Source: Thioclava pacifica DSM 10166 (lineage in GTDB: Bacteria > Pseudomonadota > Alphaproteobacteria > Rhodobacterales > Rhodobacteraceae). From it: a stretch of DNA of 64,000 nucleotides. The stretch lies in contig NZ_AUND01000001.1 in the NCBI RefSeq assembly GCF_000714535.1, forward strand, positions 310,001 through 374,000, written 5' to 3'. The notes beneath the pieces were generated by a model. The model worked only from the letters and a program-made list of their open reading frames with translations. It was not told where the DNA came from and ran no database searches. Below are positions 54,042-63,207 of the stretch, piece after piece (position 1 is the stretch's first letter; each line of letters starts with the position of its first letter). Position numbers and translations under genes: made by a program.

Positions 54042-54500
54042 ATGAAGGACAGCGTACAGACCGAGGCCCGCGACCGGCGGGCGATGACGCGCTCGATGAT
54101 GGTGCTCGTGCGCTCGATCCGCGCAATGTTCGACGAGCAGGCCCGCGACATGGGCCTCACCTATGCCCGCGCGAAGGCGATCTTGGCCGTGTCGCGCGAC
54201 GAGGGGCTGAACCAGACCCAACTGGCAGAGACGCTCGAGATCGAGACGCCGACGCTCAATCGCACGCTCGACGGGTTGGAAAAGCTCGGCTTTCTCGAAC
54301 GCCGCCCCGATCCCTCCGACAGGCGTGTTCGGCAGGTCTTCCTGACCGATCACGCCCGCGCCAATGCCGACCAGATCGAGGGCTTCATCGAAGATTTGCG
54401 CGCGCGGCTTTATGACGGGATCGCGCCCGAGGACCTGGCGCAGGCGCGCGCGGTTCTGGCGCGGATGGAGCACAATCTCGACCGGATGCGTCAGGCATGA
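54042..54500 (+). CDS. MarR-family transcriptional regulator
   Basis: This 152-residue regulator has a central winged helix (NQTQLAETLEIETPTLNRTL, then GFLERRPDPSDRRVRQVFLT, the DxRxxR wing). It overlaps the transporter gene by four bases (ATGA), so it heads a marR-emrB-emrA operon like emrRAB. A palindrome in its leader suggests autorepression relieved by a pump substrate. The ligand is unknown. Confidence 0.92.
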   Translation: MKDSVQTEARDRRAMTRSMMVLVRSIRAMFDEQARDMGLTYARAKAILAVSRDEGLNQTQLAETLEIETPTLNRTLDGLEKLGFLERRPDPSDRRVRQVFLTDHARANADQIEGFIEDLRARLYDGIAPEDLAQARAVLARMEHNLDRMRQA

Positions 54501-56149
54501 CCGCCCGACCGCGCGACACCCACGGCCCGGAGACCGCTCCGGCCGCGCCAGCCCCCGTGGCAGAGCCGCCCGCGCCCACCCGCGCGCGTCAGGTGATCTA
54601 TGCCGGGGCGGCGGTGGTGATCGCGCTGTCGCAATCGCTCTCGATGGGGTTCGTCTCGGCGAACCTGCCGCAGCTTGCAGGCGATCTGCACGCGACGACC
54701 GTTCATGCTTATTGGGTGATGGCGGCGTTTCTTGCGCCACGCGCCTCGATGCCGGTGATGCTGATCAAGATCCGCGATCAGTTCGGGCTGCGCCGTTTTG
54801 CCGAGATCGGGATTTCCGCCTTCGTGGTGGTGATGGTTCTGAGCCTCTGGGTGGATGATCTGCATTCCGCCGTGGTCGTGGCCTTTCTCAGCGGCTGCGC
54901 TGCGGCCCCACTCTCAAGCCTCGCGTTTCTTTACATGATCGAGGCCGTCCCGCCCGCCTGGCGCGCCAAGCTCGCGATTTCCAGCGTGCTGACGATGATC
55001 ATGCTGGGCCGTCCGCTGGCGCGGGTGCTGCTACCGGAACTGACCGCCGAGGCAAGCTGGCACGCGGTAAGCCTCTTCGAGACCGGGCTGGCGCTGATCT
55101 GTCTGGCGCTGATCTTCAAGCTTCCGCTGACCCCGCGCCCCTTGCAGAAGGTGCTGGCGCCGCTTGATTTCCTCAGCTTCGGGTTGATCGCATTGGGTTT
55201 CGGCGGGTTCACCGCGAGCTTCACCTTCGGTGCACTCTATTACTGGACGCAGGCGCGCTGGCTCGGGCTTGTACTGGCCGGGTCGATTGCGCTTCTGACG
55301 CTGGCGGTGGTGATCGAGCTGCAACGGCGTGACCCGCTGGTCGATTTTCATTGGCTGCTCAGCCCGCCGATCCTGCACCTCGCGGGCACGCTTCTGGTTT
55401 TTCGCATCGCGCTCTCCGAGCAGAGCGCGGGCGCGGTCGGCTTGCTGAGAACGCTCGGGATGCAGCCCGATCAGGAACAGCTTCTCTTTGCGATCGTCGT
55501 GCTGGCAATGCTCGCGGCGGGGGCGGTCTGCATGGGGTTCAACAGTCCCGCCCGCGCACCTGCCTTTCATATCGTGGCGCTTGTGATGATCGCGCTCGGA
55601 GCGTGGATGGATTCGCACGCCACCGCGCTCACCCGCCCCGAGCAGATGTATCTCAGCCAGGGGATGATCGGTTTCGCGAGTATCCTCTTTTTGCCCCCGG
55701 CGATGGCCAAGGGGCTCGGCGCGGCCTTTGCCAAGGGGCCAAACTACTTGCTTAGCTTCATCGTGCTGTTTCTGGCCACGCAATCGCTGGGCGGGGTGAT
55801 CGGCTCGGGGCTGTTCCGATCGGTCGTGGTCGCGCAGAGCGCGCTGCACGCGAGCGAACTCGCCCCGCAGATTGCGCCCGGCAATCTGGCGCTTGCGCCG
55901 ACGCTGAGCGCCACCGCCGCCGCTTACGCTCCGCAGATCAGCGATGTCGCGCAGCGCAGTGCCGTGGCGTTGTCCTCGGTGGCCAACACCGTGCAGCTTC
56001 AGGCACAGGTTCTGGCTTATGACGACGCATTCCGGCTGGTGGTGTGGTTCGCACTGGCCGCGCTGGCGCTGCTTCTGGGGCACATCGCGCTGCAATGGGC
56101 CCGCACGCGGCCCGCCCCGTCCTCCCTTTCTCCCGTTTCCGCTCAATGA
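54497..56149 (+). CDS. MFS multidrug efflux transporter (DHA2/EmrB type)
   Basis: This 550-residue protein has about 14 transmembrane helices and a proline-rich N-terminal tail. The arrangement before emrA suggests the inner-membrane proton-driven pump of an EmrAB-type system. The usual motif A between helices 2 and 3 is reduced to KIRDQFGLRRF, which sets it apart from E. coli EmrB. Substrates are unknown. Confidence 0.85.
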   Translation: MTARPRDTHGPETAPAAPAPVAEPPAPTRARQVIYAGAAVVIALSQSLSMGFVSANLPQLAGDLHATTVHAYWVMAAFLAPRASMPVMLIKIRDQFGLRRFAEIGISAFVVVMVLSLWVDDLHSAVVVAFLSGCAAAPLSSLAFLYMIEAVPPAWRAKLAISSVLTMIMLGRPLARVLLPELTAEASWHAVSLFETGLALICLALIFKLPLTPRPLQKVLAPLDFLSFGLIALGFGGFTASFTFGALYYWTQARWLGLVLAGSIALLTLAVVIELQRRDPLVDFHWLLSPPILHLAGTLLVFRIALSEQSAGAVGLLRTLGMQPDQEQLLFAIVVLAMLAAGAVCMGFNSPARAPAFHIVALVMIALGAWMDSHATALTRPEQMYLSQGMIGFASILFLPPAMAKGLGAAFAKGPNYLLSFIVLFLATQSLGGVIGSGLFRSVVVAQSALHASELAPQIAPGNLALAPTLSATAAAYAPQISDVAQRSAVALSSVANTVQLQAQVLAYDDAFRLVVWFALAALALLLGHIALQWARTRPAPSSLSPVSAQ

Positions 56150-56156
56150 GACCTGC

Positions 56157-57197
56157 ATGACTTCGACCCGCCGCCATTTCGTGACCCTGACCGTTTTCCT
56201 GCTCGGCTTCGCCGGGGTGTTGACGGTGCTTTATGCTTGGCGCCTGCCACCGTTCCGCTCGGATGTGGCCTGGACCGACAATGCCTATCTGCATGGCAAG
56301 GTAACGGCGATCTCCGCGCAGGTTGCGGCCGAAGTTGTCGCGGTGCCGGTGAAGGATTTCGAGCGGGTGAAAAAAGGCGATGTGCTCGTGCGGCTCGATG
56401 ATCGGGCGCTTAAGGCGGGCGTGGCGCAGGCCCAGGCGGCGCTGGAGGCGGCGAAGGCCGCGCAGGATAACGGCGCGCAGGCGGTGCGCTCAGCCCAAGC
56501 CACGCTGGAGGCGAAACAGGCCGCGCTCGCTTCGGTGAAAGCCGCCCGCGAGACCGCACAGAGCGCCTGGGACCGGGCCTCGAAGCTCAACGCGACAAGC
56601 TATGTCTCGCAATCGGATGCCGATCAGGCGCGGCTTACGCTCGATCAGGCGCAGGCTTTGGTGCGCGAGGCGCAAAGCGCAATCGACGTGGCCCAGCAGG
56701 CGGTGGAGACGGCCGAGCTGTCGCGTCGCTCGCTCGTGGCCAATACCGATGCGGCGCAGGCCGCGTTGGAGGCCGCGCAGGTGGCGCTCGATCACGCAGT
56801 GATCCGCGCACCCGAAGCCGGCCGGCTGGGGCAGGTCTCGGCGCGCATCGGGCAATATGTCTCGGCGGGCACGACGCTGGTCTCGCTCGTCCCGCCCGAT
56901 CTCTGGCTGATCGCGAATTACAAGGAGACGCAGCTCAAGGGGTTGCGGCCCGGCGATCCGGTAAGTTTCACCGTCGACGCGCTTGGCCCGATCTCGTTCA
57001 CCGGCCGTATCGAGCAATTCTCGCCTGCCACGGCGGCGCAGTTCAGCCTTCTTGCGGGCGCGAATGCGACGGGGAATTTCACCAAGATTGCGCAGCGCGT
57101 GCCGGTGCGGATCGCGATCGACCCGAACCAGCCGGAGGCAGCACGCCTTGCGCCGGGGCTCTCGGCCGAGGTCAGCGCGCGGCGCGGTGCGTCGTGA
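56157..57197 (+). CDS. HlyD/EmrA family membrane fusion protein
   Basis: This 346-residue protein has one N-terminal membrane helix (FVTLTVFLLGFAGVLTVLYA), a biotinyl-lipoyl-like half (DNAYLHGKVTAISAQVAAEV), an Ala-rich coiled-coil hairpin (about residues 85-200), and the second lipoyl half with APEAGRLGQVSARIGQYVS. It bridges the pump to an outer-membrane channel, which is not encoded nearby. It starts seven bases after the MFS stop; the ribosome binding site is weak. Confidence 0.88.
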   Translation: MTSTRRHFVTLTVFLLGFAGVLTVLYAWRLPPFRSDVAWTDNAYLHGKVTAISAQVAAEVVAVPVKDFERVKKGDVLVRLDDRALKAGVAQAQAALEAAKAAQDNGAQAVRSAQATLEAKQAALASVKAARETAQSAWDRASKLNATSYVSQSDADQARLTLDQAQALVREAQSAIDVAQQAVETAELSRRSLVANTDAAQAALEAAQVALDHAVIRAPEAGRLGQVSARIGQYVSAGTTLVSLVPPDLWLIANYKETQLKGLRPGDPVSFTVDALGPISFTGRIEQFSPATAAQFSLLAGANATGNFTKIAQRVPVRIAIDPNQPEAARLAPGLSAEVSARRGAS

Positions 57198-57203
57198 TCA
57201 CGC

Positions 57204-57725
57204 TCACGCCTGCGCGGCTTTCTTCTTCTTTTTCTTGGGCCGGGGTTTCTCGGGCTTGCCGCCGCCGCGCGCGGGATCGACATGGCTGGCCAACTCGCCC
57301 GGATCGAGCCGCGTGAGCGCCTGCATGAATCCCGAAATCGCATCGAGAACCTCGCAAAGCGCCGCCGCACGCGGATCGGCGCTGCGGGCTTCGAGCGCGG
57401 AAAGCTGGTCGCGCGCCGGGCCGATCACGCGACGCTCGCGTTCAGCGATCATCAGCCGGGCCATTTCCCAAGGATCGGTGGGGGCCACGAAGAAATCCTT
57501 GCGCGAGCCGGGACTGCGTGCGGCCTGAATGAGGCCAGCCTCGCGCAATTCCTTCAGCGCGGTCGAAACATTGGAGCGCGAGAGCGCGAGCTGATCGACC
57601 AGATCGTCGGCGGACGGAGCCTGCGCCGCACGCCAGATCGCGCCGAGGCAACGGCCGGCGGGGCGGGAGAACCCGAAACGGGGGGCAAGTTCGGCGAAGG
57701 CTTCGGGCAGGTCGGTGTCGATCAT
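57204..57725 (-). CDS. GbsR/MarR-family winged-helix regulator with lysine-rich tail
   Basis: This 173-residue protein has a winged helix (LGAIWRAAQAPSADDLVDQL, ALSRSNVSTALKELREAGL) of the GbsR type and a C-terminal tail rich in Lys and Pro (KPRPKKKKKKAAQA). GbsR relatives respond to choline or membrane conditions. It is the third gene behind znuA on the minus strand (gaps of 31 and 22 bases). AAGGA precedes the ATG. Its target is unknown. Confidence 0.8.
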   Translation of the reverse strand: MIDTDLPEAFAELAPRFGFSRPAGRCLGAIWRAAQAPSADDLVDQLALSRSNVSTALKELREAGLIQAARSPGSRKDFFVAPTDPWEMARLMIAERERRVIGPARDQLSALEARSADPRAAALCEVLDAISGFMQALTRLDPGELASHVDPARGGGKPEKPRPKKKKKKAAQA

Positions 57726-57747
57726 TCTTGCATCCTTCGCCTCTGTC

Positions 57748-58515
57748 TCACGCGCCGGAAGCGCGCGCCTTGGCCAGGCCCGCGATCAACGCGGCCTCGC
57801 CGTCGCCCAAAGTGACCTGCGCGCCCTGCGCTTGCAAGGCGCGGGCGCAAATTTCCGACCAGCCGGGCGCGGAGGGCGAAGAAAGTGCCAAAACGCGCTG
57901 ACCGAGCCACCACGGCCGGGCGGCGGCCAGTTCCGCGCCCAGAACCGCGCCGCTGGCACGTGCCGAAGCCTTGCCGATGCTCAAGGGCGCCAACTCGCGC
58001 GCCAGTCTTTCGGGGCGCGAGAGCGTGTCGGCAAGGGCTGCCTCGAACTCTGCACCCGCCTCCAGCGGTGCGCCCATCGCTGCCTGTATCGCCGCCGATC
58101 CCGCGCGCATCACGCTGACGACTTCACCTGCCGAGATATGCGCCCAGAGCGCGCTCGCACCGCAGATCCAGATCACGCCGTCGAATTGCGGCACTCCTGC
58201 GAGCACGCCCGCGATCCGTGCAGCCTCGGCGGGCTGCACTTCGGTCTGGTCACTGGTCTGGATCAGCCCCGGCAGGGCGGGCAAGGAGGCGGCGCCAATT
58301 TCGGCGCGCGGCCAAGCCGTCTCGGGCAGGGGCGTGCAGGGCAGGGGACGGGGGGCAAGCCCCACCGATGGCGCGGCCAGAACCGCTTCGACCCCTTCGC
58401 TCAGCAGCGGGCGGGGCGACGGCCCCGCGCGGCGGTCGATGACCTGTCCGTCCGCAGCCACATCGAGCGCCCGCCAGCGCCCGTTCTCTTCCGTCAATGC
58501 GATCCAATCCGCCAT
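57748..58515 (-). CDS. 2-dehydro-3-deoxygalactonokinase (DgoK)-like protein, probably degenerate
   Basis: This 255-residue protein resembles DgoK kinases in overall order. It has the ADWIA start, a central GVIWICGASALWAHISAGEVVS where DgoK has a CGTHSKW-type block followed by a similar strand, and AARPWWLGQRVLALSS. The usual phosphate-binding WGTTNxR at the N-terminus is replaced by TEENGRWRAL, and the HSKW block is lost, so kinase activity is doubtful. The length is about 40-50 residues short of the family. It follows znuA by 31 bases. Assignment is tentative. Confidence 0.5.
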   Translation of the reverse strand: MADWIALTEENGRWRALDVAADGQVIDRRAGPSPRPLLSEGVEAVLAAPSVGLAPRPLPCTPLPETAWPRAEIGAASLPALPGLIQTSDQTEVQPAEAARIAGVLAGVPQFDGVIWICGASALWAHISAGEVVSVMRAGSAAIQAAMGAPLEAGAEFEAALADTLSRPERLARELAPLSIGKASARASGAVLGAELAAARPWWLGQRVLALSSPSAPGWSEICARALQAQGAQVTLGDGEAALIAGLAKARASGA

Positions 58516-58546
58516 GCGGATCAGATCGCACGGGCAGGCGCGGGGA

Positions 58547-59512
58547 TCAACTCCCCGAGAGGCAGGAGGTCAGTTTCTGTGCCATCGAACGCATCAGCGT
58601 TTCGTAGAGGTCGGGGCCGTACTCAAGCGAGCTTCCCGAGGGATCGAGCGCCTCACCAAGTTTCACCGGCGTGTCCTGCACCAGCAGCGAGACCATCTTC
58701 GGATCGTGCTGGGCTTCGGGGAAGATGCAGACCGCACCGGAGTCAGTCGCGGTCTTGCGCATTTCGGTGAGATGGGCGGCACCTGGAGTGGCCGCATCGC
58801 CCAGCGACAGTGCGCCTGCGACCTGCAGGCCGTAGTGATCGGCGAAATAGCCATAGGCATCGTGGAAGACGAGGAAGGGCTTGTCGGCGATCGGGGTCAG
58901 CTCGCCGCGGATCTCGGCATCCATCTTCGTGATACGGGCTTTGGCAGCATCGGCATTGGCACGATAGATCGCCGCGTTTTCGGGATCGGCAGCGCCAAGC
59001 TGCGAGGCGATCGTGTCGATCCAGGCCTCGGCATTGGCAGGGTCGAGCCAGGCATGGGGGTCAGTGCCCTCATGCATGTGCCCCGCCTCGGCTTCGCCTT
59101 CATGCGCGTCTGCGGCCTTTGCATGATCGTCATGTTCGTCATGGGAATGGTCATGCGGATCGTTTTCCCCGAACTGGCGACGATAGGTGCCGGGGCTTTC
59201 GAGCAGCTCCACCGTCTCGCCCTTCACCTCGATCCCGTCGATCGCGCGCTTGAGCCAGGGTTCGAGTTCGGGCCCGATCCAGAACACCAGATTGGCGTTT
59301 TGCAGATCGCGTGCCTGGCTCGGGCGCAGCTGGAAATCATGCGGATCCGAGCCCTGCGACAGCAAGATACCCGGCTGGCCCAGATCCCCCATCACCTGGG
59401 CAACGAGCGATTGCACCGGCGGGATATCGGTCAGCACATCGGGCACGGCGGCCTGCGCCAGCCCTGGAACGGCGGTGAGGGCGGCGAAGAACAGCGGAAG
59501 GCGCGAAGTCAT
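58547..59512 (-). CDS. znuA: zinc ABC transporter substrate-binding protein
   Basis: This 321-residue periplasmic protein captures Zn2+ for ZnuBC. It has a signal peptide (cleavage near LAQA/AVP), metal-ligand blocks with SDPHDFQLRPS, TDPHAWLDP and VFHDAYGYF, and a His/Asp-rich loop at about residues 116-150 (HDHSHDEHDDHA) typical of ZnuA. AGGAG precedes the ATG at 59512. Its promoter region, shared with zur, has two Zur-type boxes. Confidence 0.95.
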   Translation of the reverse strand: MTSRLPLFFAALTAVPGLAQAAVPDVLTDIPPVQSLVAQVMGDLGQPGILLSQGSDPHDFQLRPSQARDLQNANLVFWIGPELEPWLKRAIDGIEVKGETVELLESPGTYRRQFGENDPHDHSHDEHDDHAKAADAHEGEAEAGHMHEGTDPHAWLDPANAEAWIDTIASQLGAADPENAAIYRANADAAKARITKMDAEIRGELTPIADKPFLVFHDAYGYFADHYGLQVAGALSLGDAATPGAAHLTEMRKTATDSGAVCIFPEAQHDPKMVSLLVQDTPVKLGEALDPSGSSLEYGPDLYETLMRSMAQKLTSCLSGS

Positions 59513-59554
59513 TTGGGGTCTCCTGAAAACTTGATCTCGGCTGCGGAAGATGTA

Positions 59555-59597
59555 TGTTATAAAATCACACGTCAAGCAGAAATGTGATAAGGTAACA
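59555..59597. promoter_or_regulatory. two Zur-type boxes in the znuA/zur divergent promoter
   Basis: TGTTATAAAATCACA (59555-59569) and TGTGATAAGGTAACA (59583-59597) share the form TGTNATAANNTNACA with centres 28 bases apart. They fill most of the 90-base AT-rich gap. Repression of both directions by Zur with zinc is expected. Confidence 0.75.
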
Positions 59598-59602
59598 TAT
59601 CC

Positions 59603-60100
59603 GTGGCCAGCCCGACCCCTTCCGCCAATGCCTTCACCCAGCACGATCACGCCCACTGCGCCGATACGACCCTTCACAAGGCCGAGGCGGTTGCGGCCGA
59701 GAAAGGCGTGCGTCTGACCCCGGTTCGCAAGCGCGCGCTCGAGATCCTGCTCGAAGAGCATCGTGCGATGGGAGCCTATGAGGTGCTTGACCGGCTCGCT
59801 GCGGACGGGTTTGGCAACCAGCCGCCCGTCGCCTATCGCGCGCTGGAATTTCTGGTGGAGAACGGATTGGCGCATCGCGTGCGCCGTCTCAACGCGTTCG
59901 CGGCCTGCATGCGCCCGGGTGAGGAGCATGCCCCGGTTTTCCTGATCTGCCGTGACTGCGGTGAGGTGGCCGAGGCAGGCGCCGACGAGGTGCGTCAGGC
60001 GCTCTTGGGGGCTGCGGACCGGCTGGGCTTCCATGTCGAGCGTGCGACTGTCGAGGCGCTGGGGCTGTGCCCGAAATGCTATCAAGAGGCCGCGCAATGA
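59603..60100 (+). CDS. zur: zinc uptake regulator Zur (Fur family)
   Basis: This 165-residue Fur-family repressor has the winged helix at about residues 35-90 (GVRLTPVRKRALEILLEEH, PPVAYRALEFLVENGLAHRV). Structural zinc cysteines are in LICRDCGEV and LCPKCYQE, and N-terminal histidines lie in QHDHAHC. It starts with GTG. It overlaps znuC by four bases and is divergent from znuA, so it is Zur rather than Fur. Confidence 0.93.
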   Translation: MASPTPSANAFTQHDHAHCADTTLHKAEAVAAEKGVRLTPVRKRALEILLEEHRAMGAYEVLDRLAADGFGNQPPVAYRALEFLVENGLAHRVRRLNAFAACMRPGEEHAPVFLICRDCGEVAEAGADEVRQALLGAADRLGFHVERATVEALGLCPKCYQEAAQ

Positions 60101-60882
60101 GCGAGCTGATCACGGCGCAGGGGCTGAGCGTGCGCCATGGCGATACCGAGGTTCTCCACGGCATCGACTTCACGATTTCACCCGGTGAGATCGTCACCGT
60201 TGTCGGGCCGAACGGCTCGGGCAAGTCGACGCTGGTGCGCGCGCTGATCGGGCTAGAGCCCGCCGCGCGGGGGGCGGTGGCGCGCAAACCGGGGCTCAAG
60301 ATCGGCTATGTGCCGCAAAAACTCCATATCGACGCGAGCCTGCCGATGACGGTGCGCCGCTTCCTGTCGCTACCCAAGCGGGTCTCGGATGCGCGCGCCG
60401 GGGCCGCACTCGAGCGTACCGGCGTGCCGCATCTGGGCGCACGTCAGATCGCGCGGCTCTCGGGCGGACAGTTCCAGCGCGTGCTGCTGGCGCGTGCCCT
60501 GCTGATCGAGCCCGATATCCTCATCCTCGATGAGCCCACGCAAGGCCTCGATCAACCCGGCACCGCCGGGTTCTACAAGCTGATCGAGGAGGTGCGCGCC
60601 GAGACCGGGGCCGCCGTTCTGATGGTCAGTCACGACCTGCATGTGGTGATGTCGGCGTCGGACAGGGTGATCTGTCTCAACGGCCATGTCTGTTGTCAGG
60701 GCACGCCGAAGGTCGTCTCGGAAGCGCCGGAATATCGCGCCCTTTTCGGGATGGGCACGCAAGGGGCCTTTGCGCTTTACCAACACGATCACGACCATGG
60801 CGACGAGCATTCCGACCACGCCACCTGCCATCACGACCCCGAACACGACTCCGAACACGACCACGAGCACGCGCATGTTTGA
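60097..60882 (+). CDS. znuC: zinc ABC transporter ATP-binding protein
   Basis: This 261-residue ATPase has Walker A GPNGSGKST (near residue 40), the LSGGQFQRVLLARAL signature, Walker B ILILDEPTQGLD and the H-loop MVSHDLH. The C-terminus carries a His/Asp-rich tail of about 30 residues (HDHDHGDEHSDH and HEHAHV), which probably buffers zinc. It overlaps zur and znuB. Confidence 0.95.
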   Translation: MSELITAQGLSVRHGDTEVLHGIDFTISPGEIVTVVGPNGSGKSTLVRALIGLEPAARGAVARKPGLKIGYVPQKLHIDASLPMTVRRFLSLPKRVSDARAGAALERTGVPHLGARQIARLSGGQFQRVLLARALLIEPDILILDEPTQGLDQPGTAGFYKLIEEVRAETGAAVLMVSHDLHVVMSASDRVICLNGHVCCQGTPKVVSEAPEYRALFGMGTQGAFALYQHDHDHGDEHSDHATCHHDPEHDSEHDHEHAHV

Positions 60883-61660
60883 CGATTTCCTTACCCGAGC
60901 GGCGCTGGCCGGGATCGGGCTGACCTTTGCGACCGGACCGCTGGGCTCCTTCGTGGTCTGGCGGCGCATGGCCTATTTCGGCGATGCCACCGCTCATGCC
61001 GCGATCCTCGGCGTGGCGCTGAGCTTCGCCTTCGGCAGTTCGGTCTATCTCGGCACGCTTGGCGTGGCGCTGGCGATGGCGGTGACCGTGGCGCGGCTTT
61101 CGGGGCGCGGGCATGCGATGGATACGGTGCTGGGCGTGCTGGCCCATTCCGCATTGGCCTTCGGTCTCGTCGCGGCCTCGTTCCAGAGCGGGTTGCGGGT
61201 CGATCTGACCGCCTGGCTCTTCGGGGATATCCTCGCCGTTTCGAGAGCCGATCTCGCTGTGGTCTGGGGCGGATCGGCGGTGGTTCTGGCGATGCTGGCC
61301 TGGCGCTGGCAGGGGCTTTTGACCTCGACGATCAATGACGAACTGGCAATGGCTTCGGGGCTCGATCCGCGCCGCGAGCAGATGGTTCTGACGATCGCGC
61401 TGGCAATGACCGTGGCCGTGTCGATCAAGATCGTGGGGGCACTGCTGATCGCGGCGCTGCTGATCATCCCGGCGGCCGCCGCGCGACAGGCGGTGCGCAG
61501 CCCCGAGGCGATGGCGGCGGGGGCGACCGGGGTCGGGATCGTCTCGGTGCTGCTCGGGCTCTGGGGCTCGCTGCAATTCGACACGCCCGCCGGGCCTTCG
61601 ATCGTGGCGGCCGCGACTTTTGTCTTCTTGCTCAGCCTGCCGCTGCGTCGTCGCGGCTAA
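60875..61660 (+). CDS. znuB: zinc ABC transporter permease
   Basis: This 261-residue permease of the ABC-3 family has eight or so membrane helices. It shows the family segments FATGPLGSFVVWRRMAYFGD near the N-terminus and LLIIPAAAARQAVRSPEAM near the C-terminus. Its start overlaps the znuC end by eight bases. Confidence 0.94.
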   Translation: MFDDFLTRAALAGIGLTFATGPLGSFVVWRRMAYFGDATAHAAILGVALSFAFGSSVYLGTLGVALAMAVTVARLSGRGHAMDTVLGVLAHSALAFGLVAASFQSGLRVDLTAWLFGDILAVSRADLAVVWGGSAVVLAMLAWRWQGLLTSTINDELAMASGLDPRREQMVLTIALAMTVAVSIKIVGALLIAALLIIPAAAARQAVRSPEAMAAGATGVGIVSVLLGLWGSLQFDTPAGPSIVAAATFVFLLSLPLRRRG

Positions 61661-61721
61661 GGCTCCGCGCCCCATTGCCTTTCCGTGCTCGAGCGGCTGG
61701 AATGCCGCCCGGAGGACCGAC

Positions 61722-63137
61722 ATGGATCAAAGCAGGATCGCCAGCCCTGAACAGGTATTCGCCCATCTCGCGGCGGGCAATCAGCGGCGCCGGGTGAGCT
61801 TCGGTTACGCCGAACGCCGTGCCGCCCTGCGCGCGCTGTCGGAGGCGATCACGGCCCGCGAGGGCGAGATCATCGAGGCTCTGAGCACGGATTTTGCCAA
61901 GCCCGAGGCCGAGATCCGCCTGACCGAGATCCTGCCGGTGCAAGCCGAGATCAGCCATACCCTGCGCCATCTCAAGCGCTGGATGCGCGTGCGCAGGGTC
62001 TATCCGACCCGCGCGATGCTTGGCACCAAGGCGCGCATTATCCCCGAGCCCAAGGGGACCGCGCTGATCATCGCGCCCTGGAACTACCCGGTGGGGCTGT
62101 CGCTCGGCCCGCTCGTCTCGGCGTTGGCTGCGGGCTGCGCGGTGGTGCTCAAACCTTCCGAGCTGGCGCCTGCGAGTGCTGCCGTGATCGCGGATATCGT
62201 CGTGGAGGCGCTGCCCGAAGATCTCGTGCGTGTCGTGCAAGGTGGCGTCGAGGTGAGCACGCAGCTTCTTGATCAGCCCTTCGATCATATCTTCTTCACC
62301 GGCTCGCCCCGCGTGGGCAAGATCGTGATGGCGGCGGCGGCAAAGCATCTCGCCTCGGTCACGCTGGAGCTGGGCGGCAAATCGCCGGTCATCGTCGGCC
62401 CCGGCGCAGATCTGAAAAAGGCCGCGAAGATGATCGCCTGGGGCAAGTTCGCCAATGCCGGTCAGACCTGCATTGCCCCCGATCACGTCTTCGTCGCCAA
62501 GCAGGTCGAGGCCCCGTTTCTCGCCGAGCTGAAAGCCGCGATCGCGAAGATGTATGGCAAGACCGAAGAGGCTCAGCAGGCCTCGCGCGATCTGGCCCGG
62601 ATCATCAATCCCGATCATTTCGCGCGGCTGACGGGGATGATTTCCGAAGCCGAGGCACAGGGCGCGCGCGCGCTGACGGGCGGCGCTTCCGAGACTGAGA
62701 GCCGCTATATCGCGCCGACCGTGATGATGGGCACCGACCCGTCGATGAAACTGGAACAGGAAGAGATCTTCGGCCCCGTCCTGCCGGTGATCCCCTTCAC
62801 TGATGCCGATGAGGTACTGACCCGTATCGATGCCGGACCGAAGCCGCTGGCGCTTTACATCTTCGAGCGCGATCGTGCCCTGATCGAGCGGCTGCGCCGC
62901 GCCAGCACCTCAGGCGCTGTCGGGATCAATATCGCGCTGGCCCATTACCTGCACCCGAACCTGCCTTTTGGCGGGATCGGCAATTCGGGCTTGGGAGCGG
63001 CGCATGGGCATTATGGCTTTCTTGCCTTCACCCATGAAAAGGCGGCTCTGGAGAACCGCTTCGCGCCGCTCGGCATGCTGATGCCGCCCTATCGCGGCGC
63101 GCGGATCGCCAAGCTCGCCCAGAAATTCCTGCGCTGA
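61722..63137 (+). CDS. aldehyde dehydrogenase family protein (coniferyl/fatty-aldehyde class)
   Basis: This 471-residue NAD(P)-dependent aldehyde dehydrogenase has the catalytic glutamate in LELGGKSP and the catalytic cysteine in NAGQTCIAPD, and EEIFGPVLPV near the end. The short length and C-terminal hydrophobic segment place it near class 3 / coniferyl-aldehyde dehydrogenases such as CalB or YwdH. GGAGG precedes the ATG. The substrate is unknown. No terminator separates it clearly from the next gene. Confidence 0.88.
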   Translation: MDQSRIASPEQVFAHLAAGNQRRRVSFGYAERRAALRALSEAITAREGEIIEALSTDFAKPEAEIRLTEILPVQAEISHTLRHLKRWMRVRRVYPTRAMLGTKARIIPEPKGTALIIAPWNYPVGLSLGPLVSALAAGCAVVLKPSELAPASAAVIADIVVEALPEDLVRVVQGGVEVSTQLLDQPFDHIFFTGSPRVGKIVMAAAAKHLASVTLELGGKSPVIVGPGADLKKAAKMIAWGKFANAGQTCIAPDHVFVAKQVEAPFLAELKAAIAKMYGKTEEAQQASRDLARIINPDHFARLTGMISEAEAQGARALTGGASETESRYIAPTVMMGTDPSMKLEQEEIFGPVLPVIPFTDADEVLTRIDAGPKPLALYIFERDRALIERLRRASTSGAVGINIALAHYLHPNLPFGGIGNSGLGAAHGHYGFLAFTHEKAALENRFAPLGMLMPPYRGARIAKLAQKFLR

Positions 63138-63207
63138 GCCCGCTCACGGAGCCGTCACGCGCAATCGCGCAGTACCACAAGCCTGTGTAATCGCTCCGCT
63201 TCATTTG

